From: Pomphorhynchus laevis
Taxonomy: Eukaryota > Acanthocephala > Palaeacanthocephala > Echinorhynchida > Pomphorhynchidae
Direction of reading: 5' to 3'
Assembly: GCA_012934845.2 (NCBI GenBank)
Contig: WNNJ02002564.1
Coordinates: 1 to 64,000 of the forward strand
Length of the DNA stretch: 64,000 bases
A program made the translations under genes and the position numbers. Positions 1 through 11,400 of the stretch are shown one piece after another; position 1 is the stretch's first letter, and every line of letters begins with the position of its first letter. The notes under the pieces are model-generated. The model saw only the letters and a program-made list of their open reading frames with translations, had not been told where the DNA came from and ran no database searches.

Positions 1-812
1 TATTATATAAATTTTTTATAATATTTTTATATAATATTATATAAAAATGAATACATTTATATATAAATGTATTATATAATACATTTATATTATATATATT
101 AAAATATTATATTTTAATTTATAGTCAGTGTGGTGATACTGGGTAATATTAAAATAAAACGTTGATTTACTACTTAGTAATATATGTATATATATGTTTA
201 TCATATATATGTTTATCTCCGAGTTACACCAGCACAAGCTTGTGCTGGTGTAAATCGAAGATAAACATAAATCTGTTGTACTCCTGTGAGGGTCCCAGCG
301 ATAGTGTACAACGTGTTGTTTATAGACTGATCTTCGAATCACGACTTTCAGTCACCATGTAACTTCTAGACGATCAGTTCAGCATCGAATTGATGAGTAC
401 CGACACTCATCAGTAGAATTAAGTACTCCCTGCTCGTTTCGCTTGTCTGTGTGACAATGTGAATAAAGGCATTTCCGATACTTTGCTCAATTGACTGAGA
501 CTTACGCTCTTTGCCAGATCGAATTGCTGTGCGGACCATCCTTAAACACTAGGCAGATATTGTTGTTGAATTATCACTGCACTCGTTGGACCCTTTATGG
601 ATATAAATATGTATAAATATATATATTTAATATATATTTATATATATTAATAGTAATAGCAATATATATTAATTGTATCTATTAATAGTTATATTTTTCA
701 TATTGTTTTTAATTGCTTTTAAATTTGAAGCTAAAAAATTGTCTCTTTAATGTTATGACTATTTTATTTTTATATCAAAAAGAGCTGATATATAATTTTT
801 GTTTCTTATTAG
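1..812. other. AT-rich sequence upstream of the first visible GGH exon
   Basis: No coding exon could be recognised. The block holds a long palindrome at 211-266 and a stretch of more balanced composition at about 280-600, between simple TA-rich sequence. It probably lies within an intron of the gamma-glutamyl hydrolase gene, because the first visible exon at 813 begins inside a codon after a good acceptor. The exons for the N-terminal half, including the nucleophile cysteine, are not visible and may lie left of the window. Confidence 0.5.
211..266. repeat. Long palindrome with perfect 30-bp core
   Basis: Positions 224-253 are a perfect self-complementary palindrome centred on AAGCTT. Its outer ends read TTACACCAGCAC and GTGCTGGTGTAA. 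The symmetry continues imperfectly to 211-266. The end motif CTGGTGTAA recurs elsewhere in the window (6755, 6790, 9860 and, inverted, 10310), so the palindrome may be two transposon ends joined head to head. That is inference. Confidence 0.7.
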
Positions 813-3800
813 ATTCCACGCTGAGTAAAATTACATCACAAATGCCTAAGCAAGTACGAAACGATTTGATAACAAAAAATATCACATATAATTCACACGG
901 ATACTGCCTTCCAGCAACGGTATGATTATAATTTAAAGTATAAGTTTAAGCAAAAAGTTATAAGCTGTTAATTTTTGCTTCTTTACATTTTAGAAAACGA
1001 GCAATGATTTAAAAAAGTTTTACTACATGCCAGCAACGAGCTATGATCATGAAGGATTTGAATTTGTCGCCATGATAGAGGGTAAATTGCCATTCATTTG
1101 TTAAAGCTGATTAACAACAATTTTGGATTAAATAGGTATACTATACTGGTATAGTATAGTAATATACTATAGTGCATTACTATTCTATATTAACTGTTCA
1201 ACAAAGAAAGTGAATAGAATTTTTATTAAAAATAAATTTTCGATAACTAACTGTATCAGGATAAAATAGTAATTAGCTATCGAAAATTCAAGTTTAATAA
1301 AAATTCTATTCACTCTTTTTTTATCAGTTAATACTTTCTATGAGTGAACAACGAATTTATAACTGACTATGCTATAGTCATATATATTACATGATTAGTA
1401 TATAAAACTATACCAGTTCATGTTATGAATAGGAAATAGTTCCTACTGTGAACGTTTTGGTACTAATGAAATATTTTTGATTGTCAACTAATAAATCGTT
1501 TTTAAACAAAGTCTTTTTAATATTTTTTGAAACGTATATTTTTTAAAAGTACGGCTAATTCGTAATAACGATTTATTTTAAAGACAATGCTTGACATTAT
1601 TGTATCATTAAAGTATTAGTGTCATATAATTGTCATTGTTATTGAGTAATTATACTTAATTAAATTACATATTCAATTTGAATATGTAAAATCATGGAAA
1701 CGGAAGGTGCTCGGGGTCAATGTTAAATGATAAAATTGAAATTGCAAGACGCCCCGCATGAGGTTGAAAATTTATTGAATTTTCGATTCCAGTTTGGAAT
1801 CATCATCAGAAATCTGAAACAAGTAAAATGTTAAGGATATAAAAAGAAAACACGTAAAAACAAAAATGCACATTAGGTAGGTCTCACGTTGTGCTGCCAG
1901 GTCTACGCATGTGTTAGCAAACTTTACAAAGAACGATGATCAATCCCGATTTAGAATTAAACGGTAGCCATCATTCTCATTTAAGCCCGGCTTCAATTCT
2001 TCAATCCAGAGTGACTCGCATATTCGCCTTTCAAATTTTCTTTGGACAGAATAGATAACTTCAACATTATCAAAATCAATATTGTGTCCTGTACTTAAGA
2101 CATGCTGAGCCACAGCTGAGTGGGCAGTAGTGCGTAGGGCTCAGCGATGCCTTTTACCCTGGTTTTTAAAAACCTACCAGTTTGTCCTATATAAAAGAGA
2201 ACACAATCAAGGCAGTTTATTCGATAAATTACTCCTTTTATCTCATTGGTCCTTTTTACACTAGTCATCATTCTAATTGATTTATAAGTGCGTTCATTGT
2301 AGCTAAGACTAATGGGCAAATTAGACTCCATTATAAACTTTCTCACCCTATTTTTAACGAGCTTTTACACCCATCCACACTCTGGTAGTGTCAAAAAATG
2401 GGATAACTTATCAGGACCAACGACCAGAATTGAAGCATGACTATCAACAACCTTTGTTAACATATCAAAAAGCATACTTTCAGGATATCCCAAATCCCTA
2501 AAAGTACAAATTAGTCTATGAAACTCACAATTGCGTTTATCCAGGGTGCTACACAGTCTAATGCTCTGAGGCAGAATCCCTTAAAGATTCCTAATTTTGT
2601 ACGCACACTGTGGCTACTAAACCAATGTAGATATAAGTCCGTTTCTGTAGGTTTTTGGAACAAGTCAGTGAAGAAATCCGATACATTGATCAACAAGTCT
2701 AAAAAGCTAAGACAGTTATCCTGTGGCCAGGTCACATTTAATTTTATACGAGGATGGCGGGCATTTAGAAACTCAATAAACCGGGAAGCACTGTCTTTAC
2801 CTTCTGGCCAAATGACAAAAATATCATCTATGTATCTACGCCAGAAGATTGGTTTTATATTATACTCGGTCATTGCAGTTAACTCAAAGTCTTCCAAAAT
2901 GATGTAAACATAATGGTTTAATTCAAATCTTTGCCAGGTTACGATTCACGGGTTGTACAACTGGATCAAAAGTTACTGCCAGATTACTTCGACAGTTCTC
3001 GTTTCGACTTATGGCGCATGAAATTCGATCAAAATACAGCTTTGCCAGACACTGATGATTAGTTGTTCTACTGATAGAACGAATTTATTAGCATCCATAT
3101 CGCCGGAGGACTGGGATTCTTGTGTCGCGTTCATCGCGCAGCATGTTGACTACATTTTGCAAACTAAGCGCTCAAAACTTAACGGTAAGTGGAACAATCT
3201 GAAGCAATGTTCATCCTGCGTAACTACTAATTTCTCTGACTTTCCTGCAAGGGCAGTGCGTTCGGCTGGGCAATGTGTTCCTATTAATAATAATATTAGA
3301 CAAGCTTTTGATAATAATATTTCTACTGTTGCAGACAAAAAGGTTGTAAATATAACGGGACGTATGCTTACATGCGAGGAGGTTAGTGTACTTAGTCTTG
3401 GTCTGAATTATGGCATTAGGAGAACAAAATTTGATAGTGTAGCGGAAACAGATATTGGGGTTCAATTAGAAATGTTCGCTTCGAAAGTAAAAAGTTTTTT
3501 CCTGATATTGCGCCTAGTCAATCTCTATTGTCGTCTCTTACTAAACTAAGGTTGTATCTAAAATCCCTCAAACGTGATACAGTCGGACGCAGACTGTATT
3601 GAAGACATGATGCTTCAATACCAGCGCTACATGCCTTCCAGCATAATAATTGAAACCCCCTATCATTGACACAATAGTCTTCAGTGGAATATCAGGTTTG
3701 TGATTTTGGGGAGGCCATATGCCCTAGGATCATTTGGGTCAGAAGGATACATCAACTTGTAGTCTGCGTCCGTTATGATATCCTTTCGTCTCATTTCCTT

Positions 3801-6018
3801 CAATACCTCAATCAGCTTTCGAGACCGAAAGATACAACCTTAGTTTAGTAAGAGACGACAATAGAGATTGACTAGGCGCAATAATTATTACTATAAAATA
3901 GAGTCGTCACTTTAAAAAATTATAAATAAACATTTATATATAAATGTTTATTTTCTATTACATTAATAATTGTATATTAATTACTATTAATGTAATAATT
4001 ACTACATAATAATTATATAAACGTTTTGATTGATTGCAATGGAATTTGCAATGTTGATTATATTATATAATCTCCCAGACTGACAATCTGTCGATTTTAT
4101 CTAAACAAATATAGATGTAAATTAATTTAATATTAACAGATTAATCGTTAACTATAAACTTTATATTTTTGGCATAATATAAATTATACCAAATTATCTA
4201 ATTTATATTTTTGATATTAACAAACTTTATACTGTTTTGAACATATAGAAAATTGAGCGTTCGAACATATCGACTAACACTAATTCAGCTGACACGTTAT
4301 TTTGCATCTAACGTACTTGTCGATCAACTTATATGCATTTTTAGTATATATCGGATAAAAAACTCGCTTAATAAAATGCTGAAATTAAAATTCGGATATA
4401 ATTATTTAATACAATAAGGAAGTTAAAACAAAAGTTTGAAATTCCGAATTAAACGTTAATTATTTTGCTAAAAATTATTTCAAAATGAAACGGCAAAAGA
4501 CTTGTATGACTACATTTATTTTTCATGATATTTATAATAATTATATATTATATAATTATTATATAATATTTATTTTATAATATAATATTTTTATCTAAAT
4601 ATAATGCTATCACATTAATGTAACTTAAATTTATATTTTCATAACATAATGTTTAGTCCACTAACAACTAAAAAATAAGTTGAACTTATCAATGTTTGGT
4701 TGAAATCTTGTTAAAATGGAAATAAAAAGGTTGTATTTATCAGAAATCTGGTTATCCTAAACTAAAATATACTGATATGTAAAACTAAGGATTAATCTAT
4801 CTGTTCGTTATTATTGACTGTTATTTATTGCGTGATAAATAGACAAATATGTATATTTCTTATAGTGATCGCAAAAAGGTTTTACTTATTCATTACCTTC
4901 ATGGTATATTCGTCCAGCCTGGCTCGATGAAAACTTGATGTTTATTAAAAGCATCCAAGTGAATTTTATATTTCAGATATATGCCAATGATGAGATTTTC
5001 ATAAAAGCTCTACAGAATATGTGGCTTTGAATAGAACTTTCAGTTGATAATTTTTGATATCTAATGGTACTTTTATCTAATGATAATTTCATTCAATATC
5101 GAATGCCCTGCCTTTTGAGAGCAAACCGAATTCTTTAAAGTGCATTAATTCCGCTAAATTAGGAATGTGATGCTAAAAAGAATATGGATGTAACCCACAG
5201 AATTTAGTGAATATTCAAAAACGCTATTGTGTCTATTATCATCAAAAAAATAACTTTTTAATATATATTGTTTAACAATTATTCTAATAGAATATATTCT
5301 GTGGTAGAATAATTGTACTTGGGCTTGTGATTTCTTGTTTTTACGATAAAAAATCAATATAGTCAAACAATCAATTAAAGCTAACTGATCTGAATATTCA
5401 AACATAAAACCAGCCTTATTTCACGGCAATGTACCGCAAAAATTTCTTTGAAATGAAAATGTACCGTAAAAATTAAAAATTATATAAAAATTAAAATTAA
5501 TTTAAATAAAATAATTAATAACAACATATTTCTCAGCGATGATAAATTATCTGGCAAATGCTGTCGGCATCTTGATTCATTAATGTGGATTACTGCCTAA
5601 AGAAATGGTTAGTTTTGCATTTATTTTCATTTAATAAATGTTTCATTTAAATGTGAACATTTACCTTCTGGCGTTTATTTTCATTAAGCTAAACAATACC
5701 CATTCTTTGGTACTCAATGGCATCCGGAAAAGCCACAATTCGAATGGAAAAGCCCATTGATTCCACACAATTTTGATTCGATTCAAAGTGGGATTTACTT
5801 TTTAAATGCATTTGTGGAAATGGGTATTTTAAATTTCATTTACTCTTTAGTTACTAACTATTTCGTCTTAACTCATAGCGAGGAAAAATACAAATCGCTT
5901 TAATCTTAAGTATTTGGATTTGCTCTCATACAATTACCAACCTGAATATGCTGCAAACTATTCACCATTCATGCAAATCTACAAATTCGAAGATTTTTCA
6001 ATTGATTCTTCAAGCTAG
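813..6018 (+). CDS. GGH: Gamma-glutamyl hydrolase (folate poly-gamma-glutamate hydrolase), C-terminal half in four exons
   Basis: Exons are 813-919, 994-1081, 5689-5823 and 5879-6018 (stop TAG 6016-6018). Each is bounded by AG and GT, and the phases match (enters phase 1, then 0, 1, 1). The joined translation shows family landmarks: NSHGYCLPAT, then LKKFYYMPAT, then EFVAMIEA joined across the 4.6 kb intron to KQYPFFGTQWHPEK, which holds the catalytic histidine of this class I glutamine-amidotransferase-like enzyme. It then runs on to FEWK and the tail ARKNTNRF...YSPFMQIYKFEDF, as in animal GGH. The family removes gamma-linked glutamates from folate and antifolate polyglutamates in lysosomes or outside the cell. 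The N-terminal half with signal peptide and nucleophile cysteine is not visible. The large intron (1082-5688) holds a Penelope-like element; the other introns are 74 and 55 nt. No reading-frame damage is seen, so the gene is probably functional. The identification rests on motif recall, not on a search. Confidence 0.87.
1210..1313. repeat. Foldback hairpin, arms of about 40 bp
   Basis: The arm at 1210-1249 (starting GTGAATAGAATTTTTATTAA) is the near-exact reverse complement of 1273-1313, with a 23-nt loop. It lies in the large GGH intron. No coding content is seen. It may be a tiny MITE or a solo foldback. Confidence 0.7.
1781..1809 (-). ncRNA. Hammerhead-ribozyme-like core downstream of the PLE
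   Basis: On the minus strand CTGATGA (1809-1803) is followed by a perfect 7-bp stem II (arms 1801-1795 and 1791-1785, 3-nt loop), then GAAA (1784-1781). This is the conserved catalytic core layout of a hammerhead. It lies about 200 nt 3' of the GIY-YIG end of the minus-strand PLE. Hammerheads in PLE pseudo-LTRs are a published property of this group. A short AT-only stem III can be drawn; stem I is not resolved, so activity is uncertain. Confidence 0.6.
2940..3549 (+). pseudogene. Inverted PLE N-terminal region
   Basis: This segment is open on the plus strand, opposite to the adjacent PLE reverse transcriptase. Positions 2940-3057 read GYDSRVVQLDQKLLP... to a TAG. After a frameshift, 3055-3549 reads through SPEDWDSCVAFIAQHV, two Cys pairs and VVNITGRMLTCEEVSVLSLG. 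The last block matches the conserved region that precedes the RT in many Penelope-like elements. I considered the 5' part as a GGH exon because an AG precedes it in a compatible phase. I rejected that, since the true GGH exon with WHPEK lies at 5689. Confidence 0.65.
3507..3882. repeat. Perfect 52-bp inverted repeat inside the PLE
   Basis: Positions 3507-3558 and 3831-3882 are exact reverse complements over 52 bp. Shorter inverted matches lie inside the loop (CGGACGCAGACT near 3583 versus AGTCTGCGTCCG near 3760). Both arms encode the same end of the PLE N-terminal region, so the repeat arises from two oppositely oriented element copies or an internal inversion. Confidence 0.85.
4757..4940. 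repeat. Direct repeat copy 1 (about 180 bp)
   Basis: The sequence from ACTAAAATATACTGATATG through CCTGGCTCGATGAAAACTTGA recurs almost unchanged at 6540-6725. Copy 1 is in the GGH intron and copy 2 is beyond the GGH stop codon, so the pair brackets the last two exons. Copy 2 ends in a hairpin. Confidence 0.8.
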
Positions 6019-6179
6019 CGGCTATTGGAGTTATATGCATTTTCAGTTAGCGTACTAAGCTAAAATCGCAATTTTACTGTTGATATGAAGTAATGTTTAC
6101 ATGTAACATTTGAACAATATCTTTAGTCACTACATAGTAATCACGATGCTAATTTGTTACTTTTTGCTTCTTATTTTTT

Positions 6180-6325
6180 ATTAAAACATTTAAACATTTA
6201 TAACATTTAAATGCTTATACAAACATTTAAATTTGATTAAACATTTAAACATGTAGCATTAAAACATTTAAATGTTTATACAAACATTCAAACAATCGAA
6301 CATTCAAATGTTCGATTAAAATAAT
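6180..6325. repeat. Low-complexity AACATTTAAA repeats
   Basis: Irregular copies of an (A)ACATTTAAA-like decamer run through this stretch, some of them paired as small palindromes (e.g. around 6300-6318). There is no coding content. A possible poly(A) signal AATAAA for GGH is at 6354-6359, just downstream. Confidence 0.5.
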
Positions 6326-6539
6326 GTTTTAGAGTAACTAACCAATAATTATTAATAAATACTAATTATATTTAGTACCCTTCTGCATTTTCTATGATAA
6401 AGTTATATTTAATAATCAATATTGTGTTAGCAAACACCGTGAAATTTGAGGGAACGTGTTACGATTTTTAACCATAAGTAATTTTCCAAACAAATGAAAG
6501 ACGCTAATTGTAATTTAATACTTTTATTTTACGTACTTT

Positions 6540-6745
6540 TATTTTACTAAAATATACTGATATGTAAAACTAAGGATTAATCTATCTGTTCGTTATTATC
6601 GACTGTTATTTATTGCATGATAAATAGACAAATATGTATATTTCTAATAGTGATCGCAAAAAGGTTTTACTTATTCATTACCTTCATGGTATATTCGTCC
6701 AGCCTGGCTCGATGAAAACTTGAAGTTTTCATCGAGCCAGGTGTA
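6540..6745. repeat. Direct repeat copy 2 ending in a hairpin
   Basis: Copy 2 of the 4757-4940 repeat. It ends in CCTGGCTCGATGAAAACTT followed directly by its own reverse complement (about 6704-6742), giving a perfect hairpin stem. CTGGTGTAA-type motifs follow at 6755 and 6790. This looks like a transposon end or foldback junction. Confidence 0.7.
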
Positions 6746-8406
6746 AATATTTCTGGTGTAACTATTTAAAGTTATACTATTTATATTCCTGGTGTAACTA
6801 TTTCAAAAGTTATTCATTTGCATATACTACATCAAAGTCTATATTAAAATTTTATTAATGATATCAGAACGGTTTAACTTGAACAAATCTAGTGATATTT
6901 ATGATATATTATTTCACAATTTTATGATATAAATTTGAAAAAGAGAAAATTGAAAAATCAACATTTATTGCTAGTTACATGATTAAATCAATCTTTAAAG
7001 TGATTTGTGAAATTTTAGCAAAACTGTAAATCTGCGGATTTCGGCGATGACGTTATCCCACTCGGAATATTGCCCCGTAAGCAAAAAAGCACAAATGCAA
7101 TGGAAAGACTACAGTAAATGGTTTGTGTAAAAGCAATGTAACTTGGGCGTTTTGCAATAAATCACAATCCAAAAGCTACGTACTTGATATCAAGTACTTG
7201 CATATTAGAAATCAAATATACTACGTACTTGCATTATTTAAACCAAATATCAAGTTTAATCTTGAGTTCATACTATCAGTACATGACTATAATCTATATA
7301 ATTAGATCTCAAAGTTATAATTTTATGTAAAATTAAGCTTTCAAATAATTTGAGAGAAACAAAAAATTTTAAAGTATCTGAAAATATGTAAAAAATCAAA
7401 ATTATTGTTACAATTTATTCTTTTATCTTATAAAATCAAGACGAAAACGTTATACTTCTATGTCAAAACGGGTAAGTTAAATACATAAAATAAAGATATA
7501 TCCCTGAATTACTTCCACCGGTAAATATAAAAGGATTTTCTTGATATTAATTAAACAACTTTACTCGACAGATCTTAATGGCGAAAAAATAAATTTTTAG
7601 AAATATTTGCATTTATTGAAAATTATTTTAGAGCGTTAATATATTCATATTGCTGGAATTATAATAGACTACGGGAAACGAAAACAAGTTTTTCTTAACA
7701 CGCTTTCGATCGTTTAGATCCCTTTCAAGTAGAAAAGGATCTAAACATTTTAACTTTAAAAGGATCTAAACTACCGAAAGCTTGTAAACAAAATAAAACT
7801 TATTATTTTCCTTGAGTATATAATATTTTCAGCAATATGCTTAATAATCCACCATGCTCAAATAAAATTCTAATGAAAGAATTAATATTTTACTGATTTT
7901 ATTAAAATTGATTAAACATTATTTTTAATATAAATTAAACAAACACGCCGTTTGATCATTTATAACGATCATTTATACCGAATAGTCATATCTGATATTA
8001 TCGTACTATTTAAACCGTTTAAATTGAATGCTACTGTAACACTTTTAAGTTACTGACTTGAAATGAGTAGCACGAGTACATCAACCACATGTTTAGTCTC
8101 AAGAGAAGATATGAGCATAATCTAATACATGTCATTATGGATAATTTAAGGCAATCCTCATACATTGACGATGATATGACATTAAAATAATATATGAAAT
8201 TTAATATGTTGTCATTCTCGTAAGGTTGTATTAGCGAAAGTTATTATTATTTGATTAGTAAACCACAATGGTGTGTTTGCATCACATCAAAATATACGAT
8301 ATTATTAAAAGCGTTATTAAATTGCATTGCAACATTTGCCAGATTATGAGCATGAACTTTATTTTAATGATTATCCAGTTCATCACAATAAAAAGCAATT
8401 ATTCCA
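6746..8406. other. Intergenic AT-rich sequence between GGH and Angel
   Basis: No supported gene or RNA. There are only short chance ORFs and simple AT-rich sequence. The two flanking host genes converge here. The Angel poly(A) signal lies near the right end. Confidence 0.6.
8358..8363 (-). terminator. Poly(A) signal of the Angel gene
   Basis: TTTATT on the plus strand is AATAAA on the coding strand, 44 nt past the Angel stop codon. That is a normal spacing for a cleavage/polyadenylation signal. Confidence 0.5.
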
Positions 8407-11400
8407 TTATTTGGTAAAGTTCTTAGATTTCATCATTTGTGAAATTTCCAGATTATCTTTATCGGAAAGAAGTGTAAATTTCGCATACAAACTAACATGA
8501 TCAGACCCCATTCGTTTTGAAGGAAATACTAAATCAGGACCATTGTCATACGTAGGAAGGCTAAATGTTGCCAAATTCTTTAAAGAACTTTCAGAATAAT
8601 CTTTATGAACCGAATAAAAAATAAAGTCCCAGCAATGTCCATTAAGGCCAACACCGTGTTTGGTAGAAATTAACTTCTGAAAAAGGTGATGGTTGTAAGC
8701 TGATTGGAGATTAATAAAGCTTTGTAGAACGCCACTACCGTGGGGATCATATCTGGATGATTCTGATGAGTTGTAATCACATTTTGTCGATCCGCAATTC
8801 GTGGCATTGTCACTACAGATGTTTTTCATTGTTCTAGAGTATCTACAGTAATCGGATATACCCAGATCATATGGTATTACTGTGTCTGGTAATTTCCGCT
8901 TACTACACGCGTCCATAAATTGACCACTAATGGTGCCAGCAGTCCAATTATTAAGATTAACTTCTCTTCCGGTCATAAGTTGATATATTGCTGAGTTTGG
9001 AGCACTATTGAAATCACCTGTCATTATTACTGGATGGTATCGCCTATTACCGCTATTATACGGGATTCTATCGAGTGCAAAGCGTTCAATCTCAGCCAAA
9101 AGTAATTGTGCTTGAGCTAACTTGGCTTCTCCTTGATTTGGATTGAAAAGTAAATGTGTAGTACCGACAATCATCATCGGCAGATCATCCTGCCTGGGCT
9201 GCAGTTTCACAAGCATCGCCAAATTGTCTCTTAATGCAAAAAGTATCGCTATCTTAAGATCTAAAGGAATGTAAATTAATTGTGCCATGAAATTGCCAAA
9301 TAACCCCTTGAGAATGAAATACTTAATTAATGTAATTAAATCCTAATAATTAATTAATTATTGATTTTATTTCCACAGTTCAATACAGTTATATAAATAG
9401 CTCACATTATTTTATATATAACAACCATGTCTTTTGTTCTGCGTGTAGTTTTTTAATTTGTGTTCGTGTTGTAGATAGACTGACGAAGACCCGGAAAGGT
9501 TGAAACGTTTTAAACAAAAATATTGTTCCTGTCTTCTGCTCTTATTCGATTCACATATTGTTTGTCTTCGATGATCGCAGACGGCAGTCCTGACACTCTA
9601 GATATATAAAACGTTTCAACCCTCACGGGTCTTCGTCAGTCTATATACAACACAATATAAATATTGTGTTGTAGATAGACTGGAATATATATTTTTGGAA
9701 TAAATTAATAAAATTACCAGACTTTCCTTTAAGTAATGACGTCACTGGTTAGTGATATCTAACCAGTGATGCAAATGTCTACTTTTGACAGTGATGTTTA
9801 CTTTTGACAGTGTCTACTTCTACAGTGATGCAAATGTCTACAAATGAAAACTTTTTTAACTGGTGTAATATATATATATCTGATTTTAATATTAACCAAG
9901 TACCTCTTAAGGGGTCCGAACTGCTGTGTAATGGCGGAAATATCTGATAGCCGACGATGGCTGCCGGCTATAACATGATCGTCTAGGAGTGACGAAAGTT
10001 TGCATGTTGAAGAATATGCTCGATTTAAACACCTACTTATACATATGGAAAGAATTGCTATTCGCAATCTCGAGCAATACCGATTCAAACGAAACTCTTA
10101 AGATTACATAGAAAGAATTGATCCACTAAATATCGGTTTCTTACAGTCAAGCATCCGAAATTTTATGATTCAAACACCTACCCTTTATTTATCTATTTAT
10201 TTATTTAAAATCAACACCTACGATTATATATATAGAATATCCAGATATTTCCAACATTACACAGCAGCTGGGATCCCTTACGAGGTACTTGGTTAATCAG
10301 ATATAAATTACACCAGTAAAGACGACAGAACTTTTTTAAAGTTTCGAACTTACGTTTTTTTTTATCAAATTGTAAGTAGTTTTAATCAAGAATTTTTAAC
10401 CCTGGTATAAATATTTCAATTATATATGTGAATTACGAAAAAAACTATTAAGAAAACTAAAACAGTCCATTATTGCTTTGACTTGCCAATTTACCTAGAA
10501 AGTTTTATATAAAGCGCAATTATGATTAAAATAAACTTTTATAAAATCACGATTAAGTAGTTTTTTGTAAAATTAGGTATTTTAAAATATTTTCGATCAA
10601 TTCTTAAAGCCTCTATTTATAATTAATAATTTTCTATCTAAGAGATAATACTAACACATTGAAGTTTGCTAGAAAATTCTGTTATCGATTTCTGAGTGTT
10701 GTGTGACAACCAATGTCTTTTAAAATCACAAATGTTTTTAAAAACTTTATTAAACGCTTAAAAAAACTTATTTTCTCAACCCACTCTATATTCTTAGGCA
10801 AAAACTTAGCAAAATATTAATGTATTAATGCATTAAGACAATAAACCTTTTATTACATTATTTTAATGAAGGAATTGTGGTGCAAAGTCAAGGAATAATT
10901 CCTTTGATTATCGTCGCGGCTTTGTCGGGCAAATAAATATATTGCAGGAATGTAATATAGTAGATATACAATATATTATATTATTGCTATATATTAATAA
11001 ATTATATATTAATATATTGTAGGAATAAAATATATATTGTAGTAGACTTGATGTATACTATAATAGGTTTATAAAAAGGTTGTTAAATCCAGAATAGAGA
11101 TTTTTAAAATACCGCAGAAACTAAATCTCATCATAATGATTACCTGTCTAACAGTGTTGCTTGCTGACGAATGAATGGAAATGAAATACTGTCTACGATT
11201 TGAAATTTACGGTTCTTCACAAAAATAGCACATCCATCTGGCTTGTCACCAGATCTTCGAGAATATAATCCAGTATAACCTAAAGAAATATCGATTTAAA
11301 CTTTTATATACAATTTGAACAAGTTTTCAAAATTTTAGATTTTTACGTTTTTGGTTACTCCACTCCGTAATCAACGATTGGATTAACTGTAATTTATTTA

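Larger units (their letters stand above)
1700..3885 (-). mobile_element. Penelope-like element with GIY-YIG endonuclease, rearranged and decayed
   Basis: On the minus strand, 2897-2511 encodes the reverse transcriptase palm with FWRRYIDDIFVIW (YIDD catalytic motif) and FLDLLI. Positions 2346-1990 encode a GIY-YIG endonuclease, GVIYRINCLDCVLFYIGQTG, continuing after a frameshift near 2145 as AVAQHVLSTGHNIDFDN. Positions 3840-3600 (minus) encode the segment before the RT, with DADYKLMYPSDPND and AYGLPKI. The N-terminal region, with VVNITGRMLTCEEVSVLSLG, is read on the opposite strand at 3055-3549, so part of the element is inverted. PLEs are retroelements that move by an RT plus a GIY-YIG nuclease. 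The element sits inside the GGH intron. It is broken by stops, frameshifts and inversion, and RT motifs between the FINGERS and palm are missing. Confidence 0.85.
9468..9655. repeat. Foldback of two PLE-type terminal sequences
   Basis: GTAGATAGACTGACGAAGACC...GAAACGTTT at 9468-9512 is repeated inverted at 9609-9655, about 100 nt apart. A third, truncated copy of the outer end (TTGTGTTGTAGATAGACTGG) starts at 9664. Each arm carries a hammerhead-like core. It lies in the last Angel intron. Confidence 0.75.

Noticed and set aside
2518-2907. 129-codon plus-strand ORF.
   Set aside because: It is the shadow of the minus-strand PLE reverse transcriptase with the YIDD motif.
2938-3057. Reading GYDSRVVQLDQKLLPDY... 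as the next GGH exon, since an AG precedes it and the phase fits.
   Set aside because: It lacks the WHPEK motif, runs into the PLE N-terminal block, and a true exon with QWHPEK and matching phase exists at 5689.
9230-9288. Taking the Met at 9288 as the start of the Angel-like protein.
   Set aside because: The upstream part (AQLIYIPLDLKIAI) has no family match, while an acceptor at 9230 joins in phase to the exon ending at 11144 to give LLD|RDN.
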